Shown: positions 27,101 through 40,438, counted from the stretch's first letter. The stretch is 64,000 bases of DNA from Pterois miles (GCA_947000775.1 CAMQGK010000171.1:62001-126000); one strand, 5' to 3'. Notes: generated by a model not told the origin, from the letters alone. Translations and numbers: made by a program.

Positions 27101-27843
27101 CTGCTTTGTACGATACGATGGCGGCTGCTTCAGAAAAACTGCATCGCTTTCTGAGTGCAAAGTATTTTTCCTCTGAAAGCTTAGATTTTTTTTTCCCAGG
27201 TAATCAGCAGAGAGGAATGTAGAGATTTGTAGTGTACTGTGATCTTCCTGCTGACCAGGCTTGTGTTTGATTTTCTGTCAGAGACGAGCTCAGTTTTCCT
27301 GTAGAGTTACAGCAGAGTCTGGCTGCTGAGGCCGAGGCCAAGAGACAACACCAGGTCAGAGTGAGTAACTATACCAGATTTTTATAATCTAATGTTTATT
27401 GTTTTATATCTTAAAGCTTTTATTTGAATTTGAAGTTTTTGGTAAAAATGGCATTTAACTAAGATTAAACTATCTCAGGGACTTTATTATTATCAACATT
27501 ACTTCTGGAAAGCCAGTGGCTGAACGCATCATGATCCAGCCTTGGTTCACCTCTGCCAGCGAGATCATTTCTGCATTCTCAGCAGTGTTTGTAAAGCAAA
27601 CGTGTTTCCAACAGCAGTCCTTCTCTCCTCCAGCTAAAAGCAGCAGAAGGGGAGAGAGATGCCTGGGAGGGGTTCAGGGCTTCCCTCCGTCTTCTCCATC
27701 CCGCCCTGGTCCTTCCTCTCCCCCCAGATCTCCTCAGCGTGACCCCTGACCTCTCATCCCTACCACCCCCTCCTCCCCCTGCTGTGGAAGGAGAGGGAGC
27801 GACGACAGAGGGGGAACCAGATACAGACTCGCCAATGATGTGA
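24200..27843 (+). CDS. nphs2: podocin (NPHS2), stomatin-family protein
   Basis: Podocin is a cholesterol-binding scaffold that recruits nephrin at the kidney slit diaphragm. Seven coding exons: 24200-24566, 24776-24879, 25406-25478, 26198-26280, 26570-26829, 27282-27360, 27634-27843. They total 1176 nt and encode 391 residues (human 383). Exon 1 gives an Arg/Ser-rich cytosolic head ending in VVDIDSVRED, like human VVDVDEVR. Residues 134-156 form the membrane hairpin (LLLLPLSIWFC). By my alignment Pro149 corresponds to human Pro118 and Arg169 (FRLGHLL) to Arg138, both known disease sites. The PHB/stomatin domain spans about 158-330 and ends in an AEAEAKRQ coiled region. The C-terminus DSPMM parallels human DSPML. 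Odd points: one merged 260-nt exon covers the PHB core, and the tail is shortened. The closest alternative, a stomatin-like paralogue, is excluded by the podocin-specific N- and C-termini. Confidence 0.94.
25591..26148 (-). mobile_element. TTAA-flanked MITE-like element, full-length copy
   Basis: Lies in nphs2 intron 3. It begins TTAAAGGAACAATGTGTAACATT and ends AATCCTACACACTGTACCTTTAA. The termini are inverted repeats and each edge carries TTAA, a TTAA target duplication of the piggyBac/Kolobok kind. The internal CATGTTTCTACAGTAGCCCAGA is shared with the other copies. It is noncoding. Confidence 0.8.
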
Positions 27844-28091
27844 CAGACCATTAAGACATGAAAGCTTATTATTGTTGACATGTTAGAATTAATTATTATT
27901 GACCACCTAACAGAGGCGATTGTGAGGCAGTGATTCGAAGCTTTTGGTTAAGTTTCAGGAGATTTTTATTATGTTAAAGAAAGCAAAATTCAAACCAAAT
28001 GATTGTTTAAGTACAAATTAGATAGGAGTTTTCCTCCAGAGAGCTGAGGAATTTAAGTGGTTTACGCTGGTGACAGTTCCCATGTCTTGAT

Positions 28092-28180
28092 AATAAAGGT
28101 CAAGAGAAGTCAAACTTTTTCAAATGTAATGCAGAAACTTAATTTTTCTGGAAGGAAACAAAAACTTCTTTGCCTTTATT
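28092..28180. terminator. back-to-back poly(A) signals of nphs2 and axdnd1
   Basis: AATAAA on the plus strand at 28092-28097 lies 249 bases after the nphs2 stop. AATAAA on the minus strand (TTTATT at 28175-28180) lies about 410 bases after the axdnd1 stop. The convergent transcripts would end within about 100 bp of each other or overlap slightly. These are candidate signals only; cleavage sites are not visible. Confidence 0.5.
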
Positions 28181-28590
28181 TGGAGTCAGACATATTACAA
28201 GGTTAAACAAAACCACAGCAAACCATTACATAAATGGTGATGACACTATATTCATTCTCATAAAACAGGCTAGCAGTGTGAATATAGGACATCCTCCTGA
28301 TACCTGGATGGTAGCGTTGGTGAATGATGCCTCTTGGTTATTCTTGTTTTTTTTAATGTGTGCTACATGGTTGGTAATGTTGTTGGTAATGTGCACCAGA
28401 AGTCATAACACCCTTGGTGGTTTTCCTTTACTGGTTTTATGGACTGTGATGGAGTGCAGGCGATGAAACTACATGAAACTTAAAACCCTTAAAGAGATTT
28501 TATAATTGTTTAAATTTTATAAAACCAACATTAACTGGACAGTCCCATACGTGCATATATTGATATAACACTTGCTGATCAGATGTCAGA

Positions 28591-31500
28591 TCACCGTTTC
28601 TTGGTCTTTTTGGTGCTGCTTGTTGGTTTGGAGTCAGCTGTGGTTTTCTTTGGAGGGGCTGGTGCTGTTACCGGTGGTGGGGAAGGTGGTGATGTTTTCT
28701 TTTCTTCTGCAACACAAACAAAGACGTGTACCACCTTTAGCGCTGTGTTACTGTCTCACTGCCCCAGTTAAAAGTTCATGTAATTTTTGTTTATTCGGTA
28801 CCTTCACTACTTTTAGGCTCCAGACTGGGCCGACCCTGCAGTTGTCTCTCCAGGTCCTGGATCTTCTCTAACGCTGCCTGCAGGGCTTCCTCAGCCTTCA
28901 GGGCTCGCTGCTCGGCACTCTGGACCCGCGACTCTGAATCACTGACACACATGGAGAGAGATCTGACCTGAATGTCCTCTGTGCATCCACAAGTCAATAG
29001 ACTCCACTCTCCATTTCTGAACAGCCCTTCTGAACTGGGATGTCTAATAAACGCCAAATCTTCAAGGTGTAAAAAGTGGTGGAAGAAGTGTTCAGGTATT
29101 ATACTTGAGTGTAGAAATACTCTGTTACAAATAAAAGTCCTGCCTTACTTGAGTAAATGTAGAATATTACTTTAAAATATTAGCATCAAAATATGAGTAC
29201 CGAAAGTAACAGTATTATGCAGAATGGCCCGTTTCAGAAACATATATATCATATTATTGAATTATAATTAATGATGCATTTGTGTGTCACTCTAATGTTG
29301 TAGCTGGTAAAGGTGGAGCTAATTTTAATTACTAAATATATTGCTGGATGGCTTAACTTACTGTATAATAATATATTATATCCTATTTACTTAGAATTTG
29401 TATAAATAATCTAAATTTGCAAAGTAATTAGTAACACAGTGGAGAAATTTCCTAATTTCTCCACTGTGGGACAAATAAAGGAATATCTTATCTCTCTCTT
29501 ATCTCTAACTAAAATTTTGAAATAAATGTAGTGGAGTAAAAAGTACAATATTTCCCTCTGAGATGTAGTGGAGTAGAAACAGAAAGTAGCATAAAATGGA
29601 AATACTCAACTTAAGTACAAATACCTCAAAATTGAACTTAATTGCAGTACTTGAATGAACATACTTAGTGACATTCTACCACTGGGTGTAAAGGTGTCTT
29701 TCTGGCTAATTATGAGTGACAATACAGTAGCATAGATGTTTAGCCATGGTGCTAAATGCTGCTCATGCTAGCTTCTCAGTTGTTATTTTAAACAAGAAAG
29801 AAACATCAGTTCCCGTGTGGCACAAATGAGCTAATAGCCAGTTAGTGGTACAAAACAGTACATGGACACACTGGATATACAGTGACATCGTCACCATCAT
29901 TAAAAAGCATAGATTTCCCCACTTAGAGGTGACATTTAACGATAAGAACTTACTGCAGTTCCTGCTGCAGTAATCCTACTGTGGTCAGATCACTAAAAGC
30001 TTTCTGGGCTTCATCTGTCACTGGAGACACAACCAGCTCCTCAGTCTGACAGACAGAGACAGAGACAGACAGACAGATGGATAGTCAAGAGAGACAGACA
30101 GGCAGTTTGTTCAGCTCTGTACACAGTGAAAGGCAGACCACTAACCCCATTCAGGTGGACACTGCTCTCTCGCAGCTTTCTCTGTGTAATGTTTCCATCA
30201 TAGTTGATCAGTTTCACCACTGGGCTCTCACAGACCACTAGCTCCCCCTGCAGGACAACGACGACAACAACAACACTGTTTTTGTTTTTCATACTGTACA
30301 ACGACCATATGAAACAAGCTGTGTCCCTTGAAACTGTTATCTCTTTAACCCAAATCTCCAAATACTCAAAAGATTTCCTGACCTGAGGAAATAATTAATA
30401 CAATGCAGAAAAATACATGCTTTTCATAGTCTGTTCCAGACTAGCTTTTTATTTGTATTTTTTTTAAGATGTGAGAGAAGATGTTTTTTTTTTCATTAAT
30501 GTACAATCTAAAATCTAAGCACATTTTATTGGACATTATGATGACAAACCTTTAGTTGTGTATCATGTCGTTCAGCAGTGCTCTGTGGAGAAACAAGAGC
30601 AACATCACTGCCCTTGTCACTACCATCAGGACTTTGACTGATACCATACCTATCGCATATTATCATTTTACCAAATCAGAATGTATGATATACAATAAAT
30701 GAAAACCAAACAGTGCTGGTCAGGACATAAAAAAATGAATGTCATTAATCAACATACATAATAGTTATTTACACTGTTAGTCAGGGCCACACTAATAAAA
30801 AACATACAGTGCATGTTCAGTTAGACCTCACAAGACAAAATATAATTTAACAAACATAAAAACTTAAAGACATTGATAAAGGGCTCATAAATTTGAGATT
30901 CAGCTGAAGTGAGCCTCAGTGCCTTGCTCAGTGAAACTTCCAGAGGGTAGATATTGGCTGAAACAGGAGCTTCAGCCTCTGGTTAGACTGTCTACCTTCT
31001 AGGGGTGTAAATCACAAGTTTTATCACAATATGTTATTATATTGATTATTTGGACAATGATATGATGTTTGCTGATATCACAAAGTCTGTCACGATATGA
31101 TTTTGATTTGACTCAATCTAATTCAGGGACATCATGTGCCCATTTAACAAAATCAGCAACTAAAATTCACAAAAAGCAACTACAGTATGATTTGACGGCT
31201 CTTCCAGACATTTAAATGAAAACAATGTATTTTTTGGATAAAAGGAATAAATATAGAATGTGAATTTCAAAATAAAGGCATTAGTTAAAGGTGATGATAT
31301 GTCTCAATGTTTTCACTTTGCATCACTAATAATGGATCGTTGATTAATCAATCAATATATTGATCCAGAATGATGTATTGTTATACTCTTACCACCTACT
31401 GAAAGAACCTGCTGCCCTTTATCATCAACAGCAGTGATGCCTTTTCTTTCAACCTTTAACTCAGTAGAAACTGTTTAAATGTTTGGATAATCTTGTACAT

Positions 31501-34500
31501 CTCTAGTAACAATAGGCATGAGTTCACAGTAGTGTAGTCACGCTGAACGTTTCTGAAGCATAGTCTACTCTAAATGGTTTCAAGGAGTCATTGAGTTTTT
31601 CACTGATACTCCACAGCTGTTAATATGACTCACCTCTCTCAGCTCTGCATCAGTCTCATCTTTGACCACACTGTCTGCTGCAGGCTCCGCTGAAACCTCT
31701 TGCTTTACCTATAAAAACACACGTAAAATAAAAAAAAACACTGATATTTGATTCAAACAAAACTACAGTACATGATGCTTTGGTATTCCTCTCACTGACA
31801 CTGACTACTTACTGCACTAAATCTGAATGTCAGTTCTGTTCAGCTAAACGCTGTTGTGACTCAAACTGGGCTTTTTAGATTCCCATTTCAACATTAGGTA
31901 AAAGCTTACTGGGAAAAGTCAATACTGTGGCACACAGGAACAGGATATGTACAGTACATGTGTGTTTATACGGTAAATGTATTTGTATAGTAATGTATTA
32001 CATATATTGTAAACAGTCATATAAAGTGAAGAAAAAAATTTGCCACAAAACGACCCATACTAAAAAACAAACCTTGCAACACTAAAATAATCTGTTGTAG
32101 TTCAGTGAAAAAAAAACAATTAATTGTACCTCTTCACAGTATGTAACACCATGTTATAGATATCTATAGATATCTATCACATGTATAAGTCTAATAGATT
32201 TTGATAATCGTATGGATCATTTTGCATGTGAAGCTCAAATGATGAAAGAAAGTTTAGTAGTTGTGGAGAGTTTGACAATTTTACTGAAAATCAACTCAGA
32301 GGTTTCGATCAGCAAGACATGCAAATGGTTATTTTGCAAATTGTAGACAATTGTACTGACTCGTTTGCACATGAGCCAAACCACATGCAGTTTGCTTGAA
32401 TGAATGAGAAATGCTAATCTCCTGTAAACAACAAACTAATTGCTCAGAGATTTGAGCTTATTGGTTTTTGTTTTTGAGTCAAAGCGAATGATAAAAACTG
32501 AAATACAGAGATAACTAACTTGAAATATAACAATCACGGTCATCTTTGGCAAATATGTTTTAGAATCACAATTCAACCATTAATTAATTAGGGTTGTATT
32601 TAAATTGATTCCCCACCAGAGACTCCATGCTGTCTGCTGAAGAGTCCGGGTCATCACCGCTGGAGGCGGGATCAGCTGGTCGGACAGGCAGATCCACAGG
32701 ACCACCTGTCACTCCTGAGAGCAGGATTATACAGGTCTCCACCCAATCGGTGGACTCCCTCTGAGAACAGACATGACAATCACACAGTACACATACAGTG
32801 TAGGTCTGCTTAGTGTACCTTGCACTAATCTGTAACTGCAGTATGGCTCCCCCTGCTGGAGATCTGTAGTGTCTGAACACACAAGAGTAGAACGGAGCTG
32901 CTGTTCAGTCTTAATGAAATGTAGGTTTGATGTGTCTCTTGATTTTTCTATTGTACTTAAAGCCATGATGTTATTATCAGTTCTTTGCCGTATTCTGCAC
33001 CAGAACTTTGTTTACCTGCAGTTTTCTGCACTCATTCATCTCATTTTCACCCTCATCTTCGTGTGGATTCTGCTGAATCTGCACCTCCAAAATCAGTTTA
33101 CAAGAGCTGGAGTCAAAAACACACATTTCCTGATGAGTAAAGTCCATCATTTAATTTCAGTGTTGTTAGTTAGCATGCATACAGTAGTGTAAAGAGGTTA
33201 TCACTGTCCTCTGTCATAAAATTCAGTGTATTCATTGTCAAAACAGGTAAAAACTTCTGGTACCTGCTGATGTACATGGAAAAGATGTCCAGTTTCTCAG
33301 CCAGCATCTTGGCATCCTCATTCAGCGTCTGCAGTGAGACATTTGTACTGTAGTGGTGTTCCTGCTCTTTGTGGTCGTGGTCCTCGCTGTGGTCAGGTAC
33401 CATGAGGAGCAACAGATCCAACATCCAGCGGATCTGAGCCATGTGAATAGCAGTGACCTGGTAGGAGAGGAAACACTAAGCCTCAAGATGTAACAGTACA
33501 GCAAACAAACACATTCATGAAATATATAACAATGTCATAAATCTAATATTTTTGGTCACCTATACGAGTTGAGCTGAGACACAACATGTTAGGAGTGGTT
33601 TCAGTCATTCAGATCCTTTGCCTGTGTAATATCTGACCATTACATTTGTTCCAAAACACTTGAGGGATATGTAAGTGACATTGTAGTTTAAAGATGTGTG
33701 TTGATTAAACCTGGTTTGTACTGACCTCCTCACTGAGTCTCTGGTTCTCACCATCAATGAAACTGGACAGGCTGATTATGAACTCCTGCACTTTGTCTAA
33801 CACCTTTTCTGTCTCTGTACTGGTTGAACAAACAAACACACACAACAGAGAAGCGAATACCTATATTTCAGAACACATTTCACCATTTATATATTTATTT
33901 TTATGTCAGAGGGAGTTTTAATCAATATTTTATTAGATTTACTTCATCAGAAACATTAGAGGTATTTGCCTTTTCATTAAATCCATTGTTTTAACCATAC
34001 TTACTATATGTCAGGCTTGCTTTTGTCCTTTTCGTTCTCAGTGTGCATGCTGGAGACATTCTGAAAGGCTTTTTCAGCCAAACCCTGCCAATTGCACAGT
34101 TCCTTCTCCAGCTTCAACCAGTCAGAGGCCGACGTCATTTCTGGCCGGCTAATTGCTGCACTGAGCTTTGAAACCCAGGACTCCATCAACCCGAGTAGCG
34201 ACATGATCTGTCCATGGATCCCTGAAACAGCATGGCTGGAATTAGTTTCAAAACTTACAGTTAGTCTATATCTTAAGCATTATATCCCCCATAACACCCA
34301 CGAAAATATTAAGATAAAAAGAAGAGACAGATATATGAATATATATAAATATTCTGTGATAGCTTGTATATACTTTACTTATCCATCTGTAGGCCTCAAA
34401 ATAACAGTTCGTAGCTCATTTAAAATGAATCTAAATTGTGTCTCTACCAGCTCTCACCACTTTCTCCACTGACTTGGGTGTCCAGCTGTTTGAGGAGCTC

Positions 34501-37500
34501 AGGTAGGACCCTGTCCAGCTCTCTTAGGGCCTGTTGGCCACCACGGGGTTCCCCATCAGGAAAAGGGTGCCTTTTGAACAGCTCAAGGCTCAAATTCAGC
34601 CATCTTTCCTGGACACGGCCAAGTTCGCCCAGCGTCTGCTGGCAGCAGAGCAGCGTCTCGCCTTGGTAGCGGTCACACTGGAGGGCCAACGTCTGCAGAG
34701 AAACACAACACAGAAGAAGACTTTAGGATAACAAAGGAAACTTAGCTGTTGACTAGACACACTGACAGATATACATTTCACTACAGTGGAAACTGCTTAC
34801 AGTGATAAACTGCTTATTTGTATCAAAAAGATTCACTCCAATACAAATAATTCTCTTATAGTAATCAAGCTGTTTGCTCATAGTCTTCATTTTGGGTGTT
34901 TCATACATCACAACATATGGAAAAACACTGATATGGTTTATATTTCATTTTCATATTAGGCAATGATCCTATAGTTTATTTTCAGGCCTGTTCAAAATCT
35001 GTGGTGGCTTAGTGGCCTATTTGCATTACTGATGTTACTGTATTTATAAACAGCACAACATTTTTGTAGTTATAGCCTGAGTTATAGTTATATATCCTGA
35101 TACATTACAGTATTTGAATTATACACAGTACAGTAATTTAATATATACAGATACAATATTTGAAATGGTCAATAAAATTCAGTAGATAGTAAAGCTGTCT
35201 GTTTCATAATGTTATATCATCATAAATATACATATGCCAATTAGATGGGAAATAAAGATAAAGAAAAAGGTTATAATAATAATCATCCACTTACAGTAAT
35301 CAGTCTGAAAAGGACAGATGTGAGCACCATATTTACACTGTATATACTGTATTTGGAATACAATCTCTTCCAAATAGATACAATCAGGCAAAATGCCCAT
35401 TATCTTACCTGACAGAAAAAATATAAACATGCTTTAAAAACTAGTTTGTCCTAGTCTACAGATTGTCTGAACACCAAGCCACATGTTCAATACATCAGAT
35501 TGATTACATCAATAACAACAATGAGAAAAACACAGATGTAAATGTCTTACATTTGACCACTGCTTCACATCAGCTTGAATCTTTTCCAATGAAGCCTTCT
35601 CATATTGTGGGTGTGGACACCTTAAAAAGAGAGTAAGACCATCTTAAGTAGAATAAACACACAGATCAATCTTTTCTTGCATTGCTAATCATCGACTATA
35701 CTGGGTGGAATGTACGTTATTACAGTTTTCCATAAAAGTATATTTTCTTCAACTGAAGGCACTTTATAAAATACATAAAATCTTACATAATCTCCTTAGG
35801 TATCTTAGTGGAGCCTTACTTGTTCTGTGTGGTGCAGAAGGTGAGCCACTCAGCGATGCCTTGCTGGATGTCACTGATCTGTGCACACTGAGCACGCTCA
35901 GTCTTCTTCAGCTGGGACATGAAAGCAGTCAGCTGCTCTTTCCAGCAGTCAGTCAGCTCTCTGATGAAATTTATGTCCTCTGTGTCCTACAGCAGGATGG
36001 TCACTGTCATAGTCAGAGTGTAACTGAACCACCAGGGATATTTCCTAAGAAGAGTCATCTGGGGCGTTTGACATTTTTGCCATGCGCAACGCAGAAAGTG
36101 TTAAGGAAGCAGGAACTGTGTTGTTACCTTCAAAGTGAGGTAAAGGCTGCAGTGCTCAGCTGTCTTGAACCAGCTCTGCTCGATGATATGCAGCCGACTC
36201 ATCAGCTGCAGCTTCTTTATCTTTATCACCTGACAATCACAGAAAAATTATCCATGTCATCAAACAATATTGTTCTGATTCCTTCTGATTCCACAAGCAA
36301 AGTCAGTTTGTTAATCTATTATTTATTCAGAATAACAGCCCTCACATGAAACAAACACATGACGTGAGTCCAACTAAAAAAAAAAAAAGTACATCACATA
36401 CCTTAAGGGCGAGGCAGAAAGTGAGCCGGCTCCAACAGTCTCTCTCCTCGGTTATCTGGAGCAGCTGAGCCTCAAGACGAGCCCTCTGCAGCTCATACAG
36501 CTCGTGGTAACCCTGGACCACACTGAGAAGAGGACATGCACCACTGAAGAGGCAGCACCTGGTGCCATGTTGTACTTTTGCACTGCATGCCTACTGAAAT
36601 AAGGCTCTATCTCAGAAGTACATATATAGAAATATATATATTTATATCATATTGCCCAGATGAACAAGCTTCAGTGTCTGTCAGATGCTGCAACTAATGT
36701 TCTTCATGCTGGGAAATTTTGGAAAGCAAAAACTTCATGAAAATGTCTTGGACTGACTGAACAGTGGTTTCAGTTCAGTCCTATGAGGTACCGACTCTGA
36801 GTTGGTGTGAGTCTGCTCGAGCGCTCCAGCCAGCTGCCGGTGAGCGCGCTCCGCCTGCTGGGAAACAAAAGCATCATGGTCTTTGATTCTGGACAGCTCC
36901 CTGTAAAGAGGACACACACCCATAAACACATACAGAGAAATAAGCAAACACATTTCTTATATTCACACATTGTAATGAGTGCTATTATTCAATTTCTTGT
37001 ATTTTATATTTCCTCTTTAAATAGAATCCCTATATAAACACATTTCAGTATCCACTCATCATGACCCAGCAGCCTGACCTACAGTACGTACGCGCTGAGC
37101 TGCTGAATGGACGCCTTGATGCGCTGGATCTCCTCAGTGAGCCGGCGGTCAAGAGTGCGCTGCGCCACTGCCTCAGTGTGCAGAGCCTTCAGACGGCTGG
37201 GGATTCGCTCAAGCAGGGACTGGTAGCGCTGTCTGGACACACACAAGAGCTGCTGTGAAAAAGGCTTCCTGGGGTTATCATTCTATCATTATTGGATAAG
37301 ATTTTCTAAAAAAATATGTTTTAGAATCAAGTTGAGATAACTTTTTACATCCATGTTTCCATAATCTTAACCAGTTCCAAGGCATGTAAGGCTAATGAAA
37401 CTCCCTCAACAAGTGTTGAGGTTCTACCATTTAGGCGCTGTCTGAATGTATTCGCTGCTAACCTGAGTTTGGAGAGCAGCTGTCCTCTCTCAGCACAGCC

Positions 37501-40283
37501 CACACTGACCTGCCGGATCAGTTCATGGAAAACAATGTTGTAGATGTTCTGCTCAACCTGCACCAGCTCCAGCAGACCCTCCATCTGTAACACATTTCAT
37601 TGCACTGATTCTAATATGGACAGATGGCTATACTTGTAAAAGAATCTCAGAACATATTTGTTTTTCATATACATATTTTACTGAATAGTATGTTGTGGTT
37701 GTGACAGGAATGCTACCATTGTGTTTTTGATGATCCAGGAAGTAATTCACATACTGTATCCAAATTTGTATAAAAGCAGCCCAAAAGCCTGATGTTGCGC
37801 CAGTTTGTATTTTTAACTGTACATGTAGCACAGCACTAGAGTCAACAACAGAGGCACAGAGCAGCCTGTGTGCTTTCTACTCCTCTGTCTGCCTACCTGG
37901 GAGATCTCTGTCAGCTCCTCACTCTGCTGATCCACTCCGGCCTTCTCCAGCATGTCATCCATCATTCTCATCAGCTGGACCACCTCCAGTCTGCCACTGG
38001 GCCTCCTGGACACACAGAACATACACACATCCCTTATCTTACAAGCACTTTGCCTACCAAAAGGTACACAGTACTACTACTTCCTACTGTTAAGCTGTAT
38101 CATTACTAATACAGAACTCACAGTGAAGGGAAGACCCGTAGCTTCTGCTCTTCATCCTGCAGCTGCACTGTGAATGCACTGAGGAAGAGAAGCAACATGA
38201 ATTGACAGAAAAATTTAATTCCAATGACACTATGATAGTGCACAGTTAACATGAATGAAGTGGATAAACTCAATGAAGCAGACTCACTCCTCAAAGAGCT
38301 CAAGGCCCCGCAGCCCTTTGTTTTTCACAACATGATATTCTTCTGGGATCAGACTTTCTGAGACACACAAGTTCTGAAAAACAGAGCAGCCGTGGTCAAC
38401 ACCTCACTCTCTCTATATACTTGTGTACATGTATAGATGAATGACAAATGTAAATGTAAAGTCAGTACAATTACAGTAAAACACAGTATTTATAACTGTA
38501 ACACCTTCTGCTACTGAACATTAAAAATCTATATGAATTTCTCCCTATACTCTTTTACAAACTGAAATTACTGTAAAACAGATCTTAAAATATAGACATA
38601 TTGTGTGAATCTGCATAGTATCCGTTTAAGTTTTTCTCCTTTTTCCCTTTCATGTTTTTGGGAGACTGAAGAATGAAGTAATGTAGTTGCTGAGCTGGGG
38701 TATCTTGTTAATTTGTTATATCTGGTTGATTTTGTTATAGGGCTGCACGATTATGGCCACAATAATATTCACACTTATGATCAATATTGAGATCAATTCA
38801 GATCATTAGGAAATAAATGATTGTATTTTGGCTGCTGATAGACAGTGCATCTCTAGCTCTTTGCTTAGGAAGCACTTTATGTAACGTTTTCAACATTGCA
38901 GTTGATCATATTTTAATTGTGGGAAACCAAAATTGTGCACTCAATTAAAATTCAATTAATTCTGCAGCCCTATTTTGTTGTGCTTTAAAGTACTGCTTTT
39001 GATTTTGTGTTACATCACATACAGGTAAGTTATTTCAATTAGAATATGGAAATTAAGGCACATTCTCAGGCGTGCCTTATTTTTGCCATAAATAGTTATA
39101 AGGCCAGAAAGTCAAAAGCTCACCTGCATATCTCCACTGGCGCTCCTGTCAGTCAGTGGTGGGAGGGGTGTTGTCTTCCTCTGGGTTACCATAGCATCAG
39201 ACAGGAACGAAATATCCCTGTATGGACACCGTGCGAACAGAAAAGAGAAAAAACAGCACATCTGAAATCATCAGCAAATCACACAAAGGCAAACTAAGAC
39301 ATCTAATGTTGCCCTGATTCTAGAGCAATAAATATGCATAACTGTGTTGCTGTATTTACTCTCTACTACAGTACAGTATATGCAAGTAACATTTTACTAA
39401 ATAACAAAACCCCACTGATTGACATTCAGTTCAAATAACATCTTCTGGATAAACTTCATTGTTGTGACAACATTGTTCATGTTGTTGCATATGTGTCGTT
39501 GGTCTAGCTGACCTGCCAGCTCCAGTCAGAGACGTAGGCTGCTCCAGAAAGAACTTATATTTCTTGCGTCCGAGCGGGTGATGCCAGACTGCATCTGGCC
39601 TTCTGATACCACAGCCCTGCATACAAAGTCATCTTAGGAACACTGGTGTGAACTGCGTGACAGAAATAAGCCTCTTAGACAGAGGGAAATGAGGACTGAA
39701 TGTACCTTGCGGTACTGATGGTGTGCAGTGTGCCCCTGTGTGCTCTTGCTGCAGACGGTGGAGGTGAGGCTGACCAGCAGCTCATCTGGGATGACGTGGT
39801 TGTTGACAGGAGATGGTTGTGTCTTTCTGCTCTCTGCTGGGACATCAAAATTTAGTTCCAGCACTGAGAAACATAAAATGAAAGTCAAACAAACCAGTAG
39901 GTGTATAACTCACTCATACTCTGACCTTGGTATGAGGGGGTGGTATACATGTACATGTATGAATCTTACAGTTTGAAGTGTAACTTCAATATATCTTACA
40001 GAAACAGATAGCTAGCTGTGTGAATGTAATCAGTAATGTATGCTTGTGGATGCTGTCACTATATCTAACTCACTGTGAGCATGTGTGTCGTGCCAGCATG
40101 TTTCCCTAACAGTAGCTAATGTTTTGTTTGTCTGTCGTCCACCTGCTAGCTGAGCACTGTAACGTTAGCTAACGTTAGCTCCCCCACTGACAGTAAGTTG
40201 ACTCTAACGTCACCTCTGGCGTCCAGTGCTGCCTCCGGCCTCGATGAACCGGGCGCTGAACTGGCTCTCAGGGACGCAGACAT
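28591..40283 (-). CDS. axdnd1: axonemal dynein light chain domain-containing protein 1
   Basis: A long coiled-coil protein linked to sperm flagella in mammals. 26 exons in transcript order: 40214-40283, 39706-39863, 39513-39616, 39124-39217, 38288-38373, 38122-38178, 37897-38005, 37463-37584, 37092-37232, 36792-36900, 36402-36512, 36128-36229, 35820-35986, 35551-35620, 34458-34692, 34005-34221, 33726-33819, 33264-33457, 33016-33106, 32617-32760, 31634-31708, 30550-30582, 30146-30247, 29954-30045, 28802-28962, 28591-28706. Length is about 1017 residues (human about 1012). Near residues 227-345 the segment FHELIRQVSVGCAERGQLL plus heptad-rich helices matches the p28/DNALI1-type light-chain domain. 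IPDELLVSL lies near residue 55, and the tail is basic (STKKTKKR). All phases close if exon 11 uses the inner acceptor (ending at 36512); the outer one, ending at 36522, shifts the frame. The neighbouring nphs2 supports orthology. Confidence 0.9.
29074..29695. mobile_element. DNA-transposon-like repeat with nested LINE tail
   Basis: In an axdnd1 intron. The left end AGTGGTGGAAGAAGTGTTCAG is inverted relative to the right end ACATTCTACCACTGG. ACTTGAGTAAATGTAG and ACTTAAGTACAAATACC are internal mirrored phrases. At 29433-29510 an AATTTCTCCACTGTGGGACAAATAAAGG tail with TATC-rich microsatellite interrupts it, so an insertion is nested inside an older element. Confidence 0.65.
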
Positions 40284-40424
40284 CCTGGACTCACGGTGGA
40301 GACGTTACAGCAAGACTTTTCTGAAACTTTGACAAAGGACGAGAAGCTAGTTTTATTTGCCCCCCCAAAACCGCTCCTTTCCTCTCCCCGTCCACTCCCC
40401 CCCGTGGTTCAACTTCCTGGTCGC

Positions 40425-40438
40425 GTTGCTATGGAAAC
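40425..40438 (+). promoter_or_regulatory. X-box-like RFX motif upstream of axdnd1
   Basis: GTTGCTATGGAAAC is two inverted half sites around AT and fits the RFX X-box pattern with one weak position. It lies 142 bp upstream of the axdnd1 ATG and about 1.2 kb from the crb1 start. RFX factors drive many cilia and axoneme genes. An ETS-like CCAGGAAGTT (complement of 40411-40420) lies beside it. Binding is inferred. Confidence 0.55.
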
